A stretch of DNA of 64,000 nucleotides from contig NC_009042.1 of NCBI RefSeq assembly GCF_000209165.1, positions 496,001 to 560,000 on the forward strand, in the 5' to 3' direction. Origin of the DNA: Scheffersomyces stipitis CBS 6054. Taxonomy: Eukaryota > Ascomycota > Pichiomycetes > Serinales > Debaryomycetaceae. Numbering within the stretch: the stretch's first letter is position 1; the number at the start of each line of letters is the position of its first letter. The notes below the pieces were generated by a model. It saw nothing but the letters and a program-made list of their open reading frames with translations. It was not told the DNA's origin and did not search any database. Position numbers and translations under genes: made by a program. Positions 28,854-39,017 of the stretch are shown in pieces.

Positions 28854-29975
28854 ATGGCCAAAGGAAAGAACAAGACTTCGGAAGACAGAAACAACAACTC
28901 CAGAACTTCGAATGGGCACAAATCCAAACAACACCATGTCAGAAAAGGAAGACAAGAAACTGGTGCTTCTACGGGTTCAGGCAATGGTGAGAAGTTTCCT
29001 ACCAAGCTAGCCATGTGGGATTTCGACCACTGTGATCCTAAGAGATGTAGTGGGAAAAAGCTTGAGAGATTAGGATTGATCAAGAATCTTCGTGTAGGCC
29101 AAAAATTTGCTGGTGTTGTCGTTTCTCCAAATGGAAAAGGAGTTGTATGTCCTGATGATAAGGAAATTGTCGAAAGTAACGGAGCTGCTGTTGTAGAATG
29201 TTCGTGGGCCCGATTGGATGAGATTCCTTTTAATAAGATCGGAGGTAAGAATGAGAGATTATTGCCGTATTTGGTAGCTGCCAACCCGGTCAATTATGGC
29301 AAACCCTGGAAACTCAACTGTGTAGAGGCGCTTGCTGCATGCTTTGCTATTGTAGGACACATTGACTGGGCCGAGCTTCTTTTGGAAAACTTTTCCTGGG
29401 GATTGACATTCTTGAAGATCAACGAAGAGTTGATTAGGGTGTATCAGAAATGTACAGATTCTACATCTGTGCAGAAGGCACAGGATGAGTGGTTAGAAAA
29501 GATTGAAAACGAGTCCAAAGAGAGAAAGCAAAAAGCTCAGACTGGTGATGTGTGGATGACAGGCAATGTGAACAGAAGAGGCGATTTGTTGGACTTCTAT
29601 GATGATGACGATGAGGAAAGTGAAGAAGAGGAAGAAAGCGAAGTGGAATACGATTTCTTGGGTAATATCATACCGAAGGATGCTAAGAAGCACAAGACGC
29701 TTCAAGAGGGACTAGATGAAGCGTCTTCTGATAGCGACGAAGACACCGATGAAGACAGTGACGAGGACAGCGAAGAAGATACAGACGAGGAAAGTGAAGA
29801 AGATAGTGATGAATACGAAGAGGATAGCGAAGAAGAAGAACCTTATCAAGAGAACCTCAAGGCAAAAGAGCCCAGATACGATAGTCTTGGAAATTTGATA
29901 GAAGAGGAAGATAAGGAGCCAAAATACGATAGCCTCGGAAACCTCATTACAAAAACCACCAACCTTTCCTTATAG
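28854..29975 (+). CDS. TSR3: 18S rRNA aminocarboxypropyltransferase
   Basis: Tsr3 transfers the 3-amino-3-carboxypropyl group of SAM to the hypermodified pseudouridine of 18S rRNA, a late cytoplasmic step of 40S maturation. The 373-residue product begins with a basic, polar tail and then the conserved core LAMWDFDHCDPKRCSGKKL. Further core motifs are SPNGKGVVCPDD, CSWARLDEIPF, RLLPYLVAANPVNYGKPWKLNCVEALAA and NFSWGLTFLKIN. After about residue 240 comes a long Asp/Glu/Ser tail, within and after which YDxLGN(L/I)I occurs three times (EYDFLGNII, RYDSLGNLI, KYDSLGNLI). The acidic tail is common in fungal Tsr3. Confidence 0.93.
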   Translation: MAKGKNKTSEDRNNNSRTSNGHKSKQHHVRKGRQETGASTGSGNGEKFPTKLAMWDFDHCDPKRCSGKKLERLGLIKNLRVGQKFAGVVVSPNGKGVVCPDDKEIVESNGAAVVECSWARLDEIPFNKIGGKNERLLPYLVAANPVNYGKPWKLNCVEALAACFAIVGHIDWAELLLENFSWGLTFLKINEELIRVYQKCTDSTSVQKAQDEWLEKIENESKERKQKAQTGDVWMTGNVNRRGDLLDFYDDDDEESEEEEESEVEYDFLGNIIPKDAKKHKTLQEGLDEASSDSDEDTDEDSDEDSEEDTDEESEEDSDEYEEDSEEEEPYQENLKAKEPRYDSLGNLIEEEDKEPKYDSLGNLITKTTNLSL

Positions 29976-30552
29976 ACTTTTTGCAATATATATTGTAGTG
30001 TAAAGGAAGAAAGCTAAATGACAAGTAGTCCAGAGTAATTGTATACAAATGCAGATAAGTTGCCAACAATAGAAATTCACTCATTGGAAATGTTTCTTAT
30101 ATCTTTCATTTGAGCAGAAATATCTTGAAGCAGGTTTATCGGGATAGTTAGAGCCTGATTCCGGTTGCCGTAATGTGGAAACGACATTTTTGCAACTGCT
30201 TGTCCTCGATAAAAGTGCAGCATCGGGAAAAAATGCGTCCACTTCCGATACCCCAGACTAATAAATGTAAGCAATAGTTAATCTCAGAAATTTATAAATA
30301 CCTGCTTACTTCCTTTCCTCTTGACAATCCTGGTCTATTCAGGTTATTGGAGAAATAACTGTGACTGCAATAGAAATATATTGGTACTACCGAAATTTCA
30401 ATTCATTTTATTCATTTGTCGCCGTCCTAAAGTCAATACTGCTAAGACACTAATTGAATTTTTCATTTTTCAATTTTTCACTTTTACATTTTCAGAATTT
30501 CTATTGCATTTTACATTTTGCAATTTTCAATTTCCAATCGCTTGCTCTCTCA
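29976..30552. promoter_or_regulatory. TSR3 3' / OXP1 5' region
   Basis: A minus-strand open frame (30077-30274, non-ATG start; internal ATGs give 36-48 residues) has no recognised motif and is not called. The 100 bases before OXP1 are T/A-rich, including AATTTTTCA repeats around 30456-30480, and keep the OXP1 frame open to 30454 without an ATG. Confidence 0.4.
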
Positions 30553-33500
30553 ATGACTCACAAAGGAATCCAGATTGCCATTGACAGAGGTGGAACCTTC
30601 TGTGATGTCATAGCCAAGATCCCTGGGCAGCCAGATCATGTGTTCAAGTTACTTTCGGTAGATCCCAAGAACTATCCAGATGCTCCTACCGAAGGAATCA
30701 GAAGAGTGCTTGAAAAGGTGCATGGAATTGAAATTCCAAAAGGAGCCAAGTTGAAGTTGGACAGTATCCAGTCAATCCGCATGGGTACGACTGTAGCTAC
30801 CAATGCTTTGTTAGAAAGGAAAGGTGCCGGTGTCTTGCTAGTGACTACCAAAGGTTTCAAAGACGTCTTGGTAATTGGAAACCAGACCAGACCCAGCATT
30901 TTCGATTTGACAGCCAAGAAGCTCAGCTACTTATATGACCAAGTCTTGGAAATCGACGAAAGAGTCACCGTGCACGGTTTTTCTGAAGGTGGAGGTGATA
31001 AGCTTGAATTGGATGAAACTTCGGATGAGTTGGTACAAGGTGTAACTGGTGACACTATTAGAATCTTAAAGAAACCAGACTACGAAAAAGTGACACAAGA
31101 CTTGCAAGCAATCTTTGATCAAGGAAAGATAAAGACTATTGCTTTGTCGTTATTGCATTCATACGCCTATCCTGAACATGAAGCACAGGTAGCTAAGATC
31201 GCCAAAGATATTGGCTACACTGTGTCCGTTTCCCATGAATTGCAGCCAATGATCGGTATGGTAAATCGTACTTCCTCAACTGTTGCTGATGCCTACTTAA
31301 GTCCTATCATCAATGACTACATCCACAACTTCGGAAATGGTTTTGAAGGTGGACTTGAAGCTTTTGGTAACAAGTTGCTCTTCATGCAATCAAATGGTGG
31401 TCTTTGTCCCTGGTACAAGTTCACCGGGTTGAAAGCCATCTTATCTGGACCTGCCGGCGGTATGGTTGGATATGGTGAAACTTGTTATGATGACGTTACC
31501 AAGAAGGCCACCATAGGTTTTGATGCTGGTGGGACCTCCACCGATGTCTCTAGATACTCAGGTATTTTGGAACATATATACGAAACTGTAGTCAGCGAGG
31601 TCAGCCTTCAAACCCCACAGTTAGATATCTCTACGGTGGCTGCAGGAGGTGGTTCCATTTTGTTTTGGAAGAATGGCATGTTTGTAGTTGGTCCTGAATC
31701 CGCAGGATCTGATCCAGGACCCGCTGCCTATAGAAAGGGTGGCCCTTTGACAGTCACTGATGCCAATTTATATTTAGGCAGATTATTGCCAGACTTCTTC
31801 CCGAAGATTTTCGGTCCTAATCAAGACCAGCCTTTGGATTACGAGTTAACTAGAAAGAAGTTTAAAGAATTGACAGAAGAAATCAACAAGGACAAAGCTA
31901 AAGAAGGAATCAGTTTGACTCCAGAGGAAGTAGCCAGCGGATTCTTGAAGGTGGCTGTAGAAGCAATGGCTAGGCCAATCAGAAACTTGACTGAAGCTAA
32001 GGGTTTCAACACTTCGGACCATAATTTGGCATGTTTTGGCGGATCTGGTGGTCAATTCTCCGTTTCTTTGGCTAAAAATTTGGGAATATCGCATGTCGCT
32101 ATTCACAAGTATTCCTCTTTGTTGTCTGCGTACGGTATCCAATTAGCTGATATTGTAATCGAAAAACAATCGCCAGCCTCATTTGTCTATTCTGAGCAGA
32201 ACTTCAACAGTATTGACACCAAAGTTAATCTGTTGATTGATTTAGCTTACAAGGATTACAAGGATCAACACTTGTCAGAATTTAAGACCAAACTTGAGGT
32301 CTACTTGAACATGAGATATGTGGGCTCAGATACTCATCTCCTTATACCTAGAATTGAAGGAGAGTACGATGCAGACCAAAGGTTTATTCAAAGACATCAG
32401 AGTGAATTCGGATTCACTTTGGATAGAAAGTTGTTAGTGGACGATGTCCAAGTCTTATTAATTGTTGAAAGTGAAGACAAGCAGAGCCATAATCCATATG
32501 AAGAATTCAACAAATTGACCAAGACAATTATCGCTCAGAAATCTGAAACCATCAGACCAATTTATTTCGAAGGTGAAGGATGGTTGGACACTTCGGTGTA
32601 CTTGTTGCCCGAATTGAAGTTTGGTACAATTATAGAAGGTCCATCAATTATCATCGATAACACACAAACTATCTTAGTAGAACCGAAATCAAAGGCTGCC
32701 ATCTTATCAGATCATATTTTGATCTTAGTTGAACAAGAAGAACGTCAAAATTTATCTAGCAAGATTGTTGATCCAATTCAGTTGTCGGTTTTTGGTCATA
32801 GATTCATGTCCATAGCTGAGCAGATGGGAAGAACTTTACAACAAACAGCCATTTCAACCAACATCAAAGAAAGGTTAGATTTCTCCTGTGCTTTATTTGA
32901 TGGAAATGGTGATTTAGTTGCTAATGCTCCGCATGTTCCAATCCATTTGGGTGCAATGTCATTTGCTGTAAAGGCTCAGAGGAGTCTTTGGGATGGAAAG
33001 TTGGAGCAAGGTGATGTTCTTGTATCCAACCACCCGCTGGCGGGAGGCTCTCATTTACCAGATATTACTGTTATAACTCCCGTGTTAGATGAGAACAATA
33101 ATCCTATATTCTGGACTGCTTCCAGAGGTCACCATGCTGACATTGGTTCAATTTCTGCTGGTTCCATGCCTCCTAATTCCAAGACCATCTATGACGAAGG
33201 TGCTGCTATTGTGACTCATAAGTTGTGTTCAAGAGGCAAGTTTGATGAAGTTGGTATCACCAGAATATTGTTGGAAGAACCAGCAAAGCATCCAGGTGGC
33301 TCAGGAACCAGAACCTTGAACGACAACATTTCCGACTTGAAGGCTCAGGTTTCTGCAAACTACAAAGGGATAACTTTATTGCAAAGATTAGTTGACGAAT
33401 TCAGTCTCGATGTTATCAACTTGTATATGGGAGCCATTCAGTCTACAGCCGAAATTGCTGTGCGTAATCTTTTACGATTGGCTTACGAAAAGTTTGGTGG

Positions 33501-34482
33501 TGATGATTTGAAGGCTATTGACTATTTGGATGATGGTACACCCATTGCTTTGACAGTGAAAATCAATAATGACACGGGCAGTGCTGTGTTTGATTTCACA
33601 GAATCAGGTGATGAAATCTACGGAAATTTGAATGCACCAAAGGCAATCTTGTATTCTGCTGTGTTGTATGTTTTGAGATCGTTGATTAGCAGTGATATCC
33701 CTTTAAACAATGGCTGTTTGAGGCCGATAATCTTCAAAACAAGACCTGGTTCTGTTGTGGACCCTTCATTTGAAGCTGCTGTTGTTGGTGGTAACGTTGA
33801 AACTACTCAACGTATAGTTGATGTCATGTTAAAGGCATTTGAGGCTGCCGCAGCTTCCCAAGGAACTTGTAACAACTTCACTTTTGGTATAACCGACAAG
33901 AAGAACAATGTTTCCTTCGGCTACTATGAGACGATCTGTGGCGGTTCTGGAGCTGGCCCTACTTGGGATGGTCAGTCTGTAGTCCAATGTCATACAACAA
34001 ACACCAGAATTACCGACACTGAGTTATTTGAGAAACGTTACCCTGTAATATTGCACGAGTATTCTGTTCGCCAAGGATCTGGCGGTGATGGTTTTCATAA
34101 GGGTGGCAATGGTGTTGTTAGAGATATTGAGTTTACCTATCCGAACTTGCAGGTGTCGTGTTTGATGGAAAGAAGATCATTGGCTCCATTTGGATTGTTG
34201 GGTGGTAAGTCTGGTTCTAGAGGCAGAAACTATTGGTACAGGCACAATGAAGAAGAGCCCGGTACGTTCAGACGAATTTATTTGGGTGGAAAATGTACTG
34301 TTTCTATTTCTAAGGGTGATAGAGTTGTAATTATGACTCCTGGCGGTGGTGGTTTTGGAGAAGCAAGAGTTGATGGGGCTGTGAACGATTCCAATGCAGT
34401 TAGCTACCCGGTGACCTCTAGCGTCCCAAGTATCCTCACGGGCTCAGTAGGAATGAGATCAATTACCCAGGAGACGAACTGA
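30553..34482 (+). CDS. OXP1: 5-oxoprolinase (ATP-hydrolysing)
   Basis: Oxp1 opens 5-oxoproline to glutamate with ATP hydrolysis, closing the glutathione salvage route in the cytosol. The 1,309-residue product has the standard fused order: hydantoinase A N-terminal ATPase-like part (starting IQIAIDRGGTFCDVIA), hydantoinase A core (FDAGGTSTDVSRY, SGPAGGMVGYG) and hydantoinase B (from about 750, with NHPLAGGSHLPDITVITPV, ASRGHHADIGSISAGSMPP, and a late CGGSGAGPTWDGQSVVQCHTTN). It is slightly longer than S. cerevisiae Oxp1 (1,286). ATG at 30553 is chosen because upstream in-frame sequence is Phe-rich and lacks an ATG. Confidence 0.96.
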   Translation: MTHKGIQIAIDRGGTFCDVIAKIPGQPDHVFKLLSVDPKNYPDAPTEGIRRVLEKVHGIEIPKGAKLKLDSIQSIRMGTTVATNALLERKGAGVLLVTTKGFKDVLVIGNQTRPSIFDLTAKKLSYLYDQVLEIDERVTVHGFSEGGGDKLELDETSDELVQGVTGDTIRILKKPDYEKVTQDLQAIFDQGKIKTIALSLLHSYAYPEHEAQVAKIAKDIGYTVSVSHELQPMIGMVNRTSSTVADAYLSPIINDYIHNFGNGFEGGLEAFGNKLLFMQSNGGLCPWYKFTGLKAILSGPAGGMVGYGETCYDDVTKKATIGFDAGGTSTDVSRYSGILEHIYETVVSEVSLQTPQLDISTVAAGGGSILFWKNGMFVVGPESAGSDPGPAAYRKGGPLTVTDANLYLGRLLPDFFPKIFGPNQDQPLDYELTRKKFKELTEEINKDKAKEGISLTPEEVASGFLKVAVEAMARPIRNLTEAKGFNTSDHNLACFGGSGGQFSVSLAKNLGISHVAIHKYSSLLSAYGIQLADIVIEKQSPASFVYSEQNFNSIDTKVNLLIDLAYKDYKDQHLSEFKTKLEVYLNMRYVGSDTHLLIPRIEGEYDADQRFIQRHQSEFGFTLDRKLLVDDVQVLLIVESEDKQSHNPYEEFNKLTKTIIAQKSETIRPIYFEGEGWLDTSVYLLPELKFGTIIEGPSIIIDNTQTILVEPKSKAAILSDHILILVEQEERQNLSSKIVDPIQLSVFGHRFMSIAEQMGRTLQQTAISTNIKERLDFSCALFDGNGDLVANAPHVPIHLGAMSFAVKAQRSLWDGKLEQGDVLVSNHPLAGGSHLPDITVITPVLDENNNPIFWTASRGHHADIGSISAGSMPPNSKTIYDEGAAIVTHKLCSRGKFDEVGITRILLEEPAKHPGGSGTRTLNDNISDLKAQVSANYKGITLLQRLVDEFSLDVINLYMGAIQSTAEIAVRNLLRLAYEKFGGDDLKAIDYLDDGTPIALTVKINNDTGSAVFDFTESGDEIYGNLNAPKAILYSAVLYVLRSLISSDIPLNNGCLRPIIFKTRPGSVVDPSFEAAVVGGNVETTQRIVDVMLKAFEAAAASQGTCNNFTFGITDKKNNVSFGYYETICGGSGAGPTWDGQSVVQCHTTNTRITDTELFEKRYPVILHEYSVRQGSGGDGFHKGGNGVVRDIEFTYPNLQVSCLMERRSLAPFGLLGGKSGSRGRNYWYRHNEEEPGTFRRIYLGGKCTVSISKGDRVVIMTPGGGGFGEARVDGAVNDSNAVSYPVTSSVPSILTGSVGMRSITQETN

Positions 34483-34937
34483 TTTTCTATATATGAACAT
34501 TTCGTCAATACATGTACAGACTTTAGAAGCATCACAATATGTGTGAGAGTGCCAAGTTGAATCAAAAGGGTGCAAAAAAGTACTGAAAAAAGATCTACCC
34601 AGAATGGTAAGAGTTGCAACTGGTGACAAATATTTATGATTGTTTTGTCTAACTATTCTAAATTCAAATAATCTCATGTATAATTGAATACTTCAGTTTC
34701 TCACACGCCAACTTTGTATAATATTGTACCTCTAGTCGATGTAGACTACAACGTATAAGTCATCTGTTAGGATAGCTCCATAGTTAGTATTCAGTCAATG
34801 TCTCCCCACAAAATGCGACATCACACTCACCTGATAAGTGGCTGAGACATTCTTGCAGATTCCATTTATAATAATAGCTTTATCGGCCAACTCCTGCCGT
34901 ATTCACAGCTATCTCCTCCAAATCGAACAGGAGAACT
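34483..34937. promoter_or_regulatory. OXP1 3' / VRL1 5' region
   Basis: AT-rich 3' sequence followed by the VRL1 promoter. CCATAGTTAG at 34778-34787 is one base from the recurring CCATAGTTAA motif. No gene is seen. Confidence 0.45.
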
Positions 34938-37900
34938 ATGACACCTCAGCAGAAGTCAGCTGCGCATCTACCTTTGCTATATAATCCATTTCTCAACTGT
35001 ATTTTCAACAATCCCTACTACAACAAGGCTCCATTCAAACAGACCATAGAGGAATTGGCCAGAAACCACAATGACTTCACCATTCTTGTACCTCCAGCAC
35101 ATGTATTACATCACTGTTATGACCCAGCGACAGAGTTATCTTCTCATAAGGTACTTCTTCGAGAATTGTGCTATAACAATGAAGAATTCATACGATCACA
35201 CATCATCAGAACAGGCACTTCCTATTCGTCTACCATCACTCCCATATCAAAAGTTCAGCTGGTAATATATAATACCATGAGTGGCAAACAGGTGCTTTTT
35301 AAGAATGGTATGGTTTTCATGGGCAAAGGATTCAAGAGGTCATTGAAGTTGAACGTTTTACTGTTCCAGTACTTTAGCTCCTTCTGTGACTACTTCCCCA
35401 AAGGGAGCAAGTTTATGATTTTGTACGTAGAAGACTGTTTGATCGGGAGTTTCGATCCTCACCAACATCTCAGTAGAATTCCCCAAGATGACGAAACAAG
35501 TAGTCAGAGATCCGTTTCGCAGCAAGAAGTCCAGGATTCTATCACCTTTGAAAAGCTTCTTCGTAGTTTCCCGTTGCTTTCAAAAGCAGTATCAGAGCGA
35601 TTCTACAGATTGTTTCATCATAATAATCACCAGTTTAGAGTATTGCGTATAAATACGAGAAAGAAGCTCGAACACATCAGAATCGAGTTCCACAGTATGC
35701 TTGACGAAGCTTACAAAATTATCCAAGACAGTATCAAAGTAGAAAACCCTGATAGCGAACAAACCTATAACATAATAAACCACATTCTCAGCATATATCC
35801 GGGGCTAGACTTAAACCGTTTGGTACATGATTATGTGGAACTAAATCTCTACGATAAATTGTGGGCGCAATTGCTATTCCAATACAACTACCCTAACGAC
35901 GACAAACAGAGTTATGACCCAGAAGCAGTCAAATTCTTAACAGCAGAGACATACAACCGCTTATCATGTTTAGCTCTAAATCAGCTAGATATACCGATCT
36001 TTAAGCCTTGGCAGATAAACACTTTACAAGAGAAAGTTGCTCTAGCTATAGAGGAGTTCTCTAAGCTAGCTGACTCTTCAATTGTTAACCTGACAGCGAA
36101 GACAAAAATCATCATCAATACTGTAAATATATTATCAGACTTGAAGTCAGGCTCAGACTTCGTAATGGATGCAGATGTGCTCATTGGTCTTTTAATCATG
36201 GTTATTGTGCATTCCAAGATAGATAACTTGGAAGCGCACCTCTACTATATCAAAAACTTCAGCGCTATAGATTACTCTGGTGATGGTCATTTCAACTACA
36301 TCATGAGCAACTTGGATGCTGTATTATTTCATCTATCTTCATCTCTTAGTGATGAATTATCTGATTTGATTGTACATTCACAACAGAACTTTGAATTCTG
36401 GTCTGCCATACAGCAGGGTGACGTCGACGCCGCTAAGACGATGTTAGATGAAGTTCATGAAAATTATGTAGGCAAGGAAATACCCTCAAGTCATTATCTC
36501 AAAAGCAAAAATATCAATGGAGAGAGCTGTATCATGTTCGCCATCAAGGCGAAAAACTTCAGCATATACGACATGCTCATCAACGAGCACCCTAATTGGT
36601 TCAGTATTGACGAGCTCTTGTTTGACAAGAATATCATTACTAATCAGAACCTAGTGATGGTTGCACTTGCGGACGAATGTCCTGAAATTGCTACCGATTT
36701 AGTAAATGTGATCCTCAGTAGCGCCACAAAAGAGGAACAGGTTGCTTATTTCAACTCTGTGGATAATGCTGGTAGATCTGTGGGACATTACTTGTTCCAT
36801 AACTACAAGCTAATGGGCATACTAGGTGATATAATCGACTGGGAGTTGAAAGATCTTAACTCGCATACGCCGCTATTTAGCATATGTCGATGTTACGATC
36901 ATCCTAACTACCCAACCTTGATCTCCGAAGCATTTGCATGTGTATACCAAAAGTACGGCGGAGAAAACATCAATTTTGATAAACATATAGACAAATCTGG
37001 AAATACTTTGTTGCACATCATTCTAAAGAATATTCCAGAGTCGCAGTTATTATCGAGGAAGGAGAATTTGATTTCCGTCAATCAGCAGAGCAGCAAGTAT
37101 ATGACTCCTTTGACTCTATATGTAAAATACTATCGATTGGAGAATCTTAAAGATTTGCTACAAGACAATAGGCTTGACTTTTTACTTGAAGATTCAAAGA
37201 ATTGCTACAATGTTTTTGACTATTTTGGGTTTCTGTCCATGAAGTCCACGATTCCAAATGAGACGTTCAAAAAAATCGAAAGTCTCATATTTGGATTCTA
37301 CATAGACAACTTTTTACCTAAAGTGGATTGCAAGAAACTATTTTCTCTCAATGCTAAGTATGACCAGAACAAGCGAGATTGGTTTATATTTTTCCGCGAT
37401 TCTGATGGTATATCTAATCATAAATCATTGGAGATGCTTAAACAGATTATCTATTTCATCAAACTCGACAATCCTTGTACATACCTACCAGATAAGGACG
37501 TCGTTTGGTTGAACTATGGGTTGGGCTCAACAACTCCGTATTTCCACAAATATAGAATCAACAGATTGATCGACACACTAAATTTATTCTTCACAGGATT
37601 GTTATATCGAAATGGAAATTGCTATTTCGAAAGGTTTCTAGAAACAGGTAGAGACAGAGAAAGACTGACCTTAGACTTTATTCAAGAAGCTAGTTTACGT
37701 CAAGAAAAGAAAAGAGCAAATTTGGGAGTTGTTAAATTGAAGTCCTCTCAGATCGACGAGATAGAATTCTTCTTGACTTTTGCAATTTCCGATTTGTATA
37801 AATATAAAGATGCACTTCATAAGTTTGGTAAGTTGAGTGCTATTGCTGATATGAAGCAGACCGATATCAGAACTGTGTATTTATCTGCACTAAAGAAGCT

Positions 37901-38606
37901 AGTAGATAGAGAAGGTAATTACACAGATGAACTTAAACTGAAAGTGCCAGTGGAAGCGGAAATTCAAGATTCATGCTGGGGCGGTTTCCATTCTTATGTG
38001 TTCTGGTTGCAAATCTCGTTGGATGAATTGTTGAAGAGTGTCAACAAGATCCTAGAGGAGATCAGAACATGGAAGGAACTTTACAGTTCAATTCGAGAAC
38101 TTAACAGCGAATTGCATCAAATCGAAGAAAAATCCCCAAGCAATAATGTTCCTGAGAATTTGAATTCGAATAACAATAGCAATGGCAATCCCACTGCTAA
38201 TGGCGTTCCCACTGCTAACAGCCAGCAAGAGAATGGTGGATCACTCAGTAGAAGAAGTACTTTCTCTATAGAGCCGATTCCGGAGTTGGACTTTGAAGAC
38301 GATACCACCAGTGCGTTTTTCAACTTCAGTAACATTATTGAGAGTAAAAAAGCGAGGTATAAGAAGTTGCTCATGACAAAGTCCGAGAAAGTGAAGCAGA
38401 TCATGAAGCTCAATGTAGATATCAAATGGGAACACGAAGTTGTCGCTTCTGAGATTTCTAGTTTTCTCAAGTTCAGATGTGACTTTCTCCGATTCGGTGT
38501 CAAGACTTATGTCAACAGCGAGACGAAGAGAATACGCAACAATAGCATAGAGTTACGGAAGTTGTTGCGGGATGTGAAAAATAATGGAAAAAGTTATAGA
38601 AAGTAA
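34938..38606 (+). CDS. VRL1: VARP-like VPS9-domain/ankyrin/PX protein Vrl1
   Basis: Vrl1 is a VARP-related endosomal protein that activates Vps21-type Rabs through its VPS9 domain and forms the VINE complex with Vin1. The 1,222-residue product has an N-terminal conserved region, the VPS9 domain around 300-460 with the signature DADVLIGLLIMVIVHSKI beginning near residue 411, ankyrin-like repeats roughly 480-790 (NGESCIMFAIKAKNF, NAGRSVGHYLF, DKSGNTLLHIILKN), and a C-terminal part that should hold the PX and BAR-like regions. An Asn/Ser-rich linker lies near 1,065-1,100. The frame is intact, whereas the S. cerevisiae reference strain is broken here. Confidence 0.85.
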   Translation: MTPQQKSAAHLPLLYNPFLNCIFNNPYYNKAPFKQTIEELARNHNDFTILVPPAHVLHHCYDPATELSSHKVLLRELCYNNEEFIRSHIIRTGTSYSSTITPISKVQLVIYNTMSGKQVLFKNGMVFMGKGFKRSLKLNVLLFQYFSSFCDYFPKGSKFMILYVEDCLIGSFDPHQHLSRIPQDDETSSQRSVSQQEVQDSITFEKLLRSFPLLSKAVSERFYRLFHHNNHQFRVLRINTRKKLEHIRIEFHSMLDEAYKIIQDSIKVENPDSEQTYNIINHILSIYPGLDLNRLVHDYVELNLYDKLWAQLLFQYNYPNDDKQSYDPEAVKFLTAETYNRLSCLALNQLDIPIFKPWQINTLQEKVALAIEEFSKLADSSIVNLTAKTKIIINTVNILSDLKSGSDFVMDADVLIGLLIMVIVHSKIDNLEAHLYYIKNFSAIDYSGDGHFNYIMSNLDAVLFHLSSSLSDELSDLIVHSQQNFEFWSAIQQGDVDAAKTMLDEVHENYVGKEIPSSHYLKSKNINGESCIMFAIKAKNFSIYDMLINEHPNWFSIDELLFDKNIITNQNLVMVALADECPEIATDLVNVILSSATKEEQVAYFNSVDNAGRSVGHYLFHNYKLMGILGDIIDWELKDLNSHTPLFSICRCYDHPNYPTLISEAFACVYQKYGGENINFDKHIDKSGNTLLHIILKNIPESQLLSRKENLISVNQQSSKYMTPLTLYVKYYRLENLKDLLQDNRLDFLLEDSKNCYNVFDYFGFLSMKSTIPNETFKKIESLIFGFYIDNFLPKVDCKKLFSLNAKYDQNKRDWFIFFRDSDGISNHKSLEMLKQIIYFIKLDNPCTYLPDKDVVWLNYGLGSTTPYFHKYRINRLIDTLNLFFTGLLYRNGNCYFERFLETGRDRERLTLDFIQEASLRQEKKRANLGVVKLKSSQIDEIEFFLTFAISDLYKYKDALHKFGKLSAIADMKQTDIRTVYLSALKKLVDREGNYTDELKLKVPVEAEIQDSCWGGFHSYVFWLQISLDELLKSVNKILEEIRTWKELYSSIRELNSELHQIEEKSPSNNVPENLNSNNNSNGNPTANGVPTANSQQENGGSLSRRSTFSIEPIPELDFEDDTTSAFFNFSNIIESKKARYKKLLMTKSEKVKQIMKLNVDIKWEHEVVASEISSFLKFRCDFLRFGVKTYVNSETKRIRNNSIELRKLLRDVKNNGKSYRK

Positions 38607-39017
38607 TGAGACACGACAATATTCCAAAGGCAAGATTAGAAATTTAAGCATACAAATGTAGAATGTATGTCTGATAGTAATTGTAACCTATGAACCATGT
38701 AAATGTTAATATGTTATGGTTAGACCCATAGTCGGGAAATGTAGTATAGAAACGGGAATCGAAAACAGTTGCAATAATGTCGCAAGACACTGGTCCCCAA
38801 GAGAATGTTCCAGAAGACCAGCCGACATTTTTGGCGGTGTCGCACCACGGTGTTAGTGAGAAATTGGAGCATGCTCCATAGTTAACGATAAGAATATTTA
38901 TGGGCACTTTTCGCTAAATTCGTTTTTTGATTTTCATATTGAATATCAACTCTTTTTGATTTCGATTGAATTTTTGATCTGCTATCAATTATTTCATATA
39001 TCAGCACTATCAACAAA
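38607..39017. promoter_or_regulatory. VRL1 3' / SGT2 5' region
   Basis: Includes CCATAGTTAAC at 38876-38886 directly preceded by the perfect 12-bp palindrome GGAGCATGCTCC (38867-38878). The remaining 130 bp up to the SGT2 ATG are T-rich with TTTTTGATTT repeats. No gene is seen. Confidence 0.5.

Noticed and set aside
30077..30274. A minus-strand frame of 65 codons upstream of OXP1.
   Set aside because: It begins at TTG; internal ATGs leave at most about 48 residues with no recognised motif. A spliced exon could not be supported.
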